Source: Planctomycetota bacterium
GTDB lineage: Bacteria > Planctomycetota > UBA1135
NCBI GenBank assembly: GCA_029243845.1
Contig: JAQWRF010000118.1
Coordinates: forward strand, 1-16,973
Direction: 5' to 3'
Length of the DNA: 16,973 nucleotides
The position numbers and the translations under genes are program-made. Positions 15,593-16,973 of the stretch are shown in pieces. Numbering within the stretch: the first letter of the stretch is position 1; the number at the start of each line of letters is the position of its first letter. A model generated the notes under the pieces. The model was given only the letters and a program-made list of their open reading frames with translations. It did no database searches and was not told the origin of the DNA.

Positions 15593-16078
15593 TTATTCTT
15601 CTTGTAGTGCTTTCAGAAAAGTTTTATGTACGCGCTCGGCGTGCCCCTTAACGCGGCAATTGTCCCACATAGACACTATCTTACCCGATGGGTCAATAAT
15701 AAACGTACAGCGCACATGAGTTTGGTATTGCAAGCCGCCGCGCTTTACGTCACGGAAGGCGCCATATCCGGTTGCGACTGCGCTGGACCCATCGCTTAGC
15801 ATTGGGAAAGGTAAACCGGATTCGGTGCGCATAGCTGCCAACTGTTTTCTAGGTGCATTACTAATACCAACCAAAAATGCGCCAGCTTTTTTGAACTCGG
15901 CCAGGTATTTATTAAAGTCAGCCGCTTCGGTGCGACACGAATTACTAGTGTGCGCCGGGCAAAAGAAAACCACAATCCAGCGTCCGCGATGTTCGGTTAA
16001 GCGGAAACGCTCACCTTGATCGTCTTTGAGAGTAAACGCCGGAGCGCGTTTACCAATAGAAAGTTTTGGATTTGCCAA
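15593..16078 (-). CDS. bcp: Peroxiredoxin, PrxQ/Bcp type
   Basis: Thiol peroxidase reducing hydrogen peroxide and organic hydroperoxides; 161 residues, the usual Bcp length, no signal peptide. APAFTLKDDQGERFRL is at 12-27; FFCPAHTSNSCRTEAADF at 38-55 carries the peroxidatic Cys48; HVRCTFIIDPSGKI at 121-134 supplies the conserved Arg123; and RVKGHAERV near 142-150 matches the Bcp C-terminal helix. The active-site Thr of Px3Tx2C is Ser, and the Cys five residues after the peroxidatic one that resolves it in E. coli Bcp is missing; Cys40, Cys124 and Cys141 are other candidates. The start is TTG at 16078: a TAA stop is immediately upstream in frame and the family N-terminus begins here. It lies seven bases after the amidohydrolase stop with no Shine-Dalgarno, suggesting coupling. 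Confidence 0.88.
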   Translation of the reverse strand: MANPKLSIGKRAPAFTLKDDQGERFRLTEHRGRWIVVFFCPAHTSNSCRTEAADFNKYLAEFKKAGAFLVGISNAPRKQLAAMRTESGLPFPMLSDGSSAVATGYGAFRDVKRGGLQYQTHVRCTFIIDPSGKIVSMWDNCRVKGHAERVHKTFLKALQEE

Positions 16079-16085
16079 TTAGAGA

Positions 16086-16973
16086 CTAGGGATTATCGAC
16101 TACCTCAGGGGCGTCGATAATAGTCTCTTCTTCTATTTCGTCAATCACTTCTTCAGCACGAGGGCGAATGTGCGCAAAATACGATGACCGTTGCTTGTCA
16201 TACATCATCTTCCCATCAACGATAGCCCATTGCACAAAGCTGCGGTAATGAAAAAGGTCGCCGTCGCAAACAATAATGTTAGCGTCTTTGCCGACCTCAA
16301 TAGAACCCAAGCGGTGGTCAATCCCGAGCATCTCAGCAGCGTCGATAGTGATCGCACGTAAAGCGGCGTCTTGCTGCAACCCACCACGGATAGCAAAGGC
16401 TGCTTCCATTGGCAGGGTCATCAAGTCACGACCCGCAAGACCCATCAGTGAAATCGAATTCTCGCCAGGAAGAATCGCAAATCTAACACCATGTTCCCAA
16501 AGCGTTTTTGCATTTTCAATGGTCCAGCCACTGGGTCGATTCAAATCATCACTAGCCCACTTTTTATTTCGCGGAGTAATAACCAGGCGCGCGTTAACAC
16601 GTCCGAGACGTCCGGCGCAAGCCCACGCTTCTTGACCACCAAAAATCACAGATTGCATTGGGTATTCTTCGAGCAACTCGCAAGTCGCCAACAAATCCTT
16701 TAACGAATTCGCTGAGAGTCGTGCTGTCGCTTCACCTTTCAGCAGCGACAAATATTCTGGCTTAACACCTTTCGCTTCTGGTTCATCACCGGCATCTTCG
16801 CCCATCGAAGAGGTTAACTCCCAGCTGCGATGAAGGCGCATAAAATCACGCACCTTAGAGAACTCGTCACGAACGCGGCGGCGACCCGCTGATGACGTTG
16901 ATGAGTAATTAAGATTAACCCACTCCGTCGGACCAACGAGGACGTTATCGATAGTGCCGTGCTTTAGATTGGC
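16086..16973 (-). CDS. Amidohydrolase-superfamily protein, C-terminal part (cut by window edge)
   Basis: The minus-strand frame is open to the right edge, giving 295 visible residues without a start; the GTG at 16853 is internal, not the true beginning. The C-terminal half is typical of imidazolonepropionase-like amidohydrolases: DLMTLPMEAAFAIRGGL, DAALRAITIDAAEMLGI, RLGSIEVGKDANIIVCDGD and FVQWAIVDGKMMYDK, the last segments belonging to the small beta-sandwich domain. The HxH metal site would lie beyond the window. Around GENSISLMGLAGRDLM the usual late aspartate ligand is not obvious, so activity is uncertain. The tail is strikingly acidic (EEVIDEIEEETIIDAPEVVD). It is the first visible gene of the operon with the peroxiredoxin, TrpD2-like and phosphatase-cytochrome genes. 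Confidence 0.82.
   Translation of the reverse strand, partial: ANLKHGTIDNVLVGPTEWVNLNYSSTSSAGRRRVRDEFSKVRDFMRLHRSWELTSSMGEDAGDEPEAKGVKPEYLSLLKGEATARLSANSLKDLLATCELLEEYPMQSVIFGGQEAWACAGRLGRVNARLVITPRNKKWASDDLNRPSGWTIENAKTLWEHGVRFAILPGENSISLMGLAGRDLMTLPMEAAFAIRGGLQQDAALRAITIDAAEMLGIDHRLGSIEVGKDANIIVCDGDLFHYRSFVQWAIVDGKMMYDKQRSSYFAHIRPRAEEVIDEIEEETIIDAPEVVDNP

Noticed and set aside
1..16973. Mobile element, prophage, CRISPR or defence island
   Set aside because: No transposase, integrase, phage structural gene, spaced direct repeats or tRNA-linked attachment site was seen on either strand.

Overview
The window looks like chromosomal DNA of a Pseudomonadota bacterium, most likely a marine-type gammaproteobacterium. 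The basis is an AddAB-type recombination nuclease, a TrpD2/YbiB-like protein, a sialidase-like secreted propeller, tight operons and moderate GC. This taxonomic placement is inference; there is no rRNA or other diagnostic marker. No tRNA, rRNA, CRISPR array, insertion sequence or phage gene was found. Almost all of the sequence is coding, and no gene-free stretch exceeds about 170 bases.

Layout. (1) 1-2100, minus strand: a short 47-residue ORF with a good Shine-Dalgarno sequence, then glutaryl-CoA dehydrogenase, then the N-terminal 207 residues of a BamA/Oah-like ring-opening hydrolase that runs off the left edge. The two enzymes would act at the ring-opening step and at the glutaryl-CoA step of the lower benzoyl-CoA-type pathway. 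(2) 2076-7770, plus strand: addB and addA, overlapping by 11 bases, encoding a helicase-nuclease for double-strand-break repair. A perfect extended -10 promoter lies directly before a GTG start for addB, inside the antisense small ORF. (3) 12952-7714, minus strand: four genes with touching or overlapping ends: a long topoisomerase III with a lysine-rich repeat tail, a sulfotransferase-like P-loop protein, cytidine deaminase, and a sialidase-like beta-propeller. The last runs 57 bp into the 3' end of addA from the opposite side. (4) 13118-13612, plus strand: an orphan pseudopilin-like protein with a degenerate prepilin signal and inverted repeats at its start. (5) 16973-13625, minus strand: a probable operon of an amidohydrolase (cut by the right edge), a PrxQ/Bcp-type peroxiredoxin, a TrpD2/YbiB-like protein, and a putative lipoprotein that joins a tyrosine-phosphatase-like domain to a C-terminal CxxCH heme-binding domain.

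The most unusual items are the phosphatase-cytochrome fusion, the overlapping divergent start region around 1957-2111, and the BamA-like hydrolase paired with glutaryl-CoA dehydrogenase. No complete new defence or mobile system is evident.
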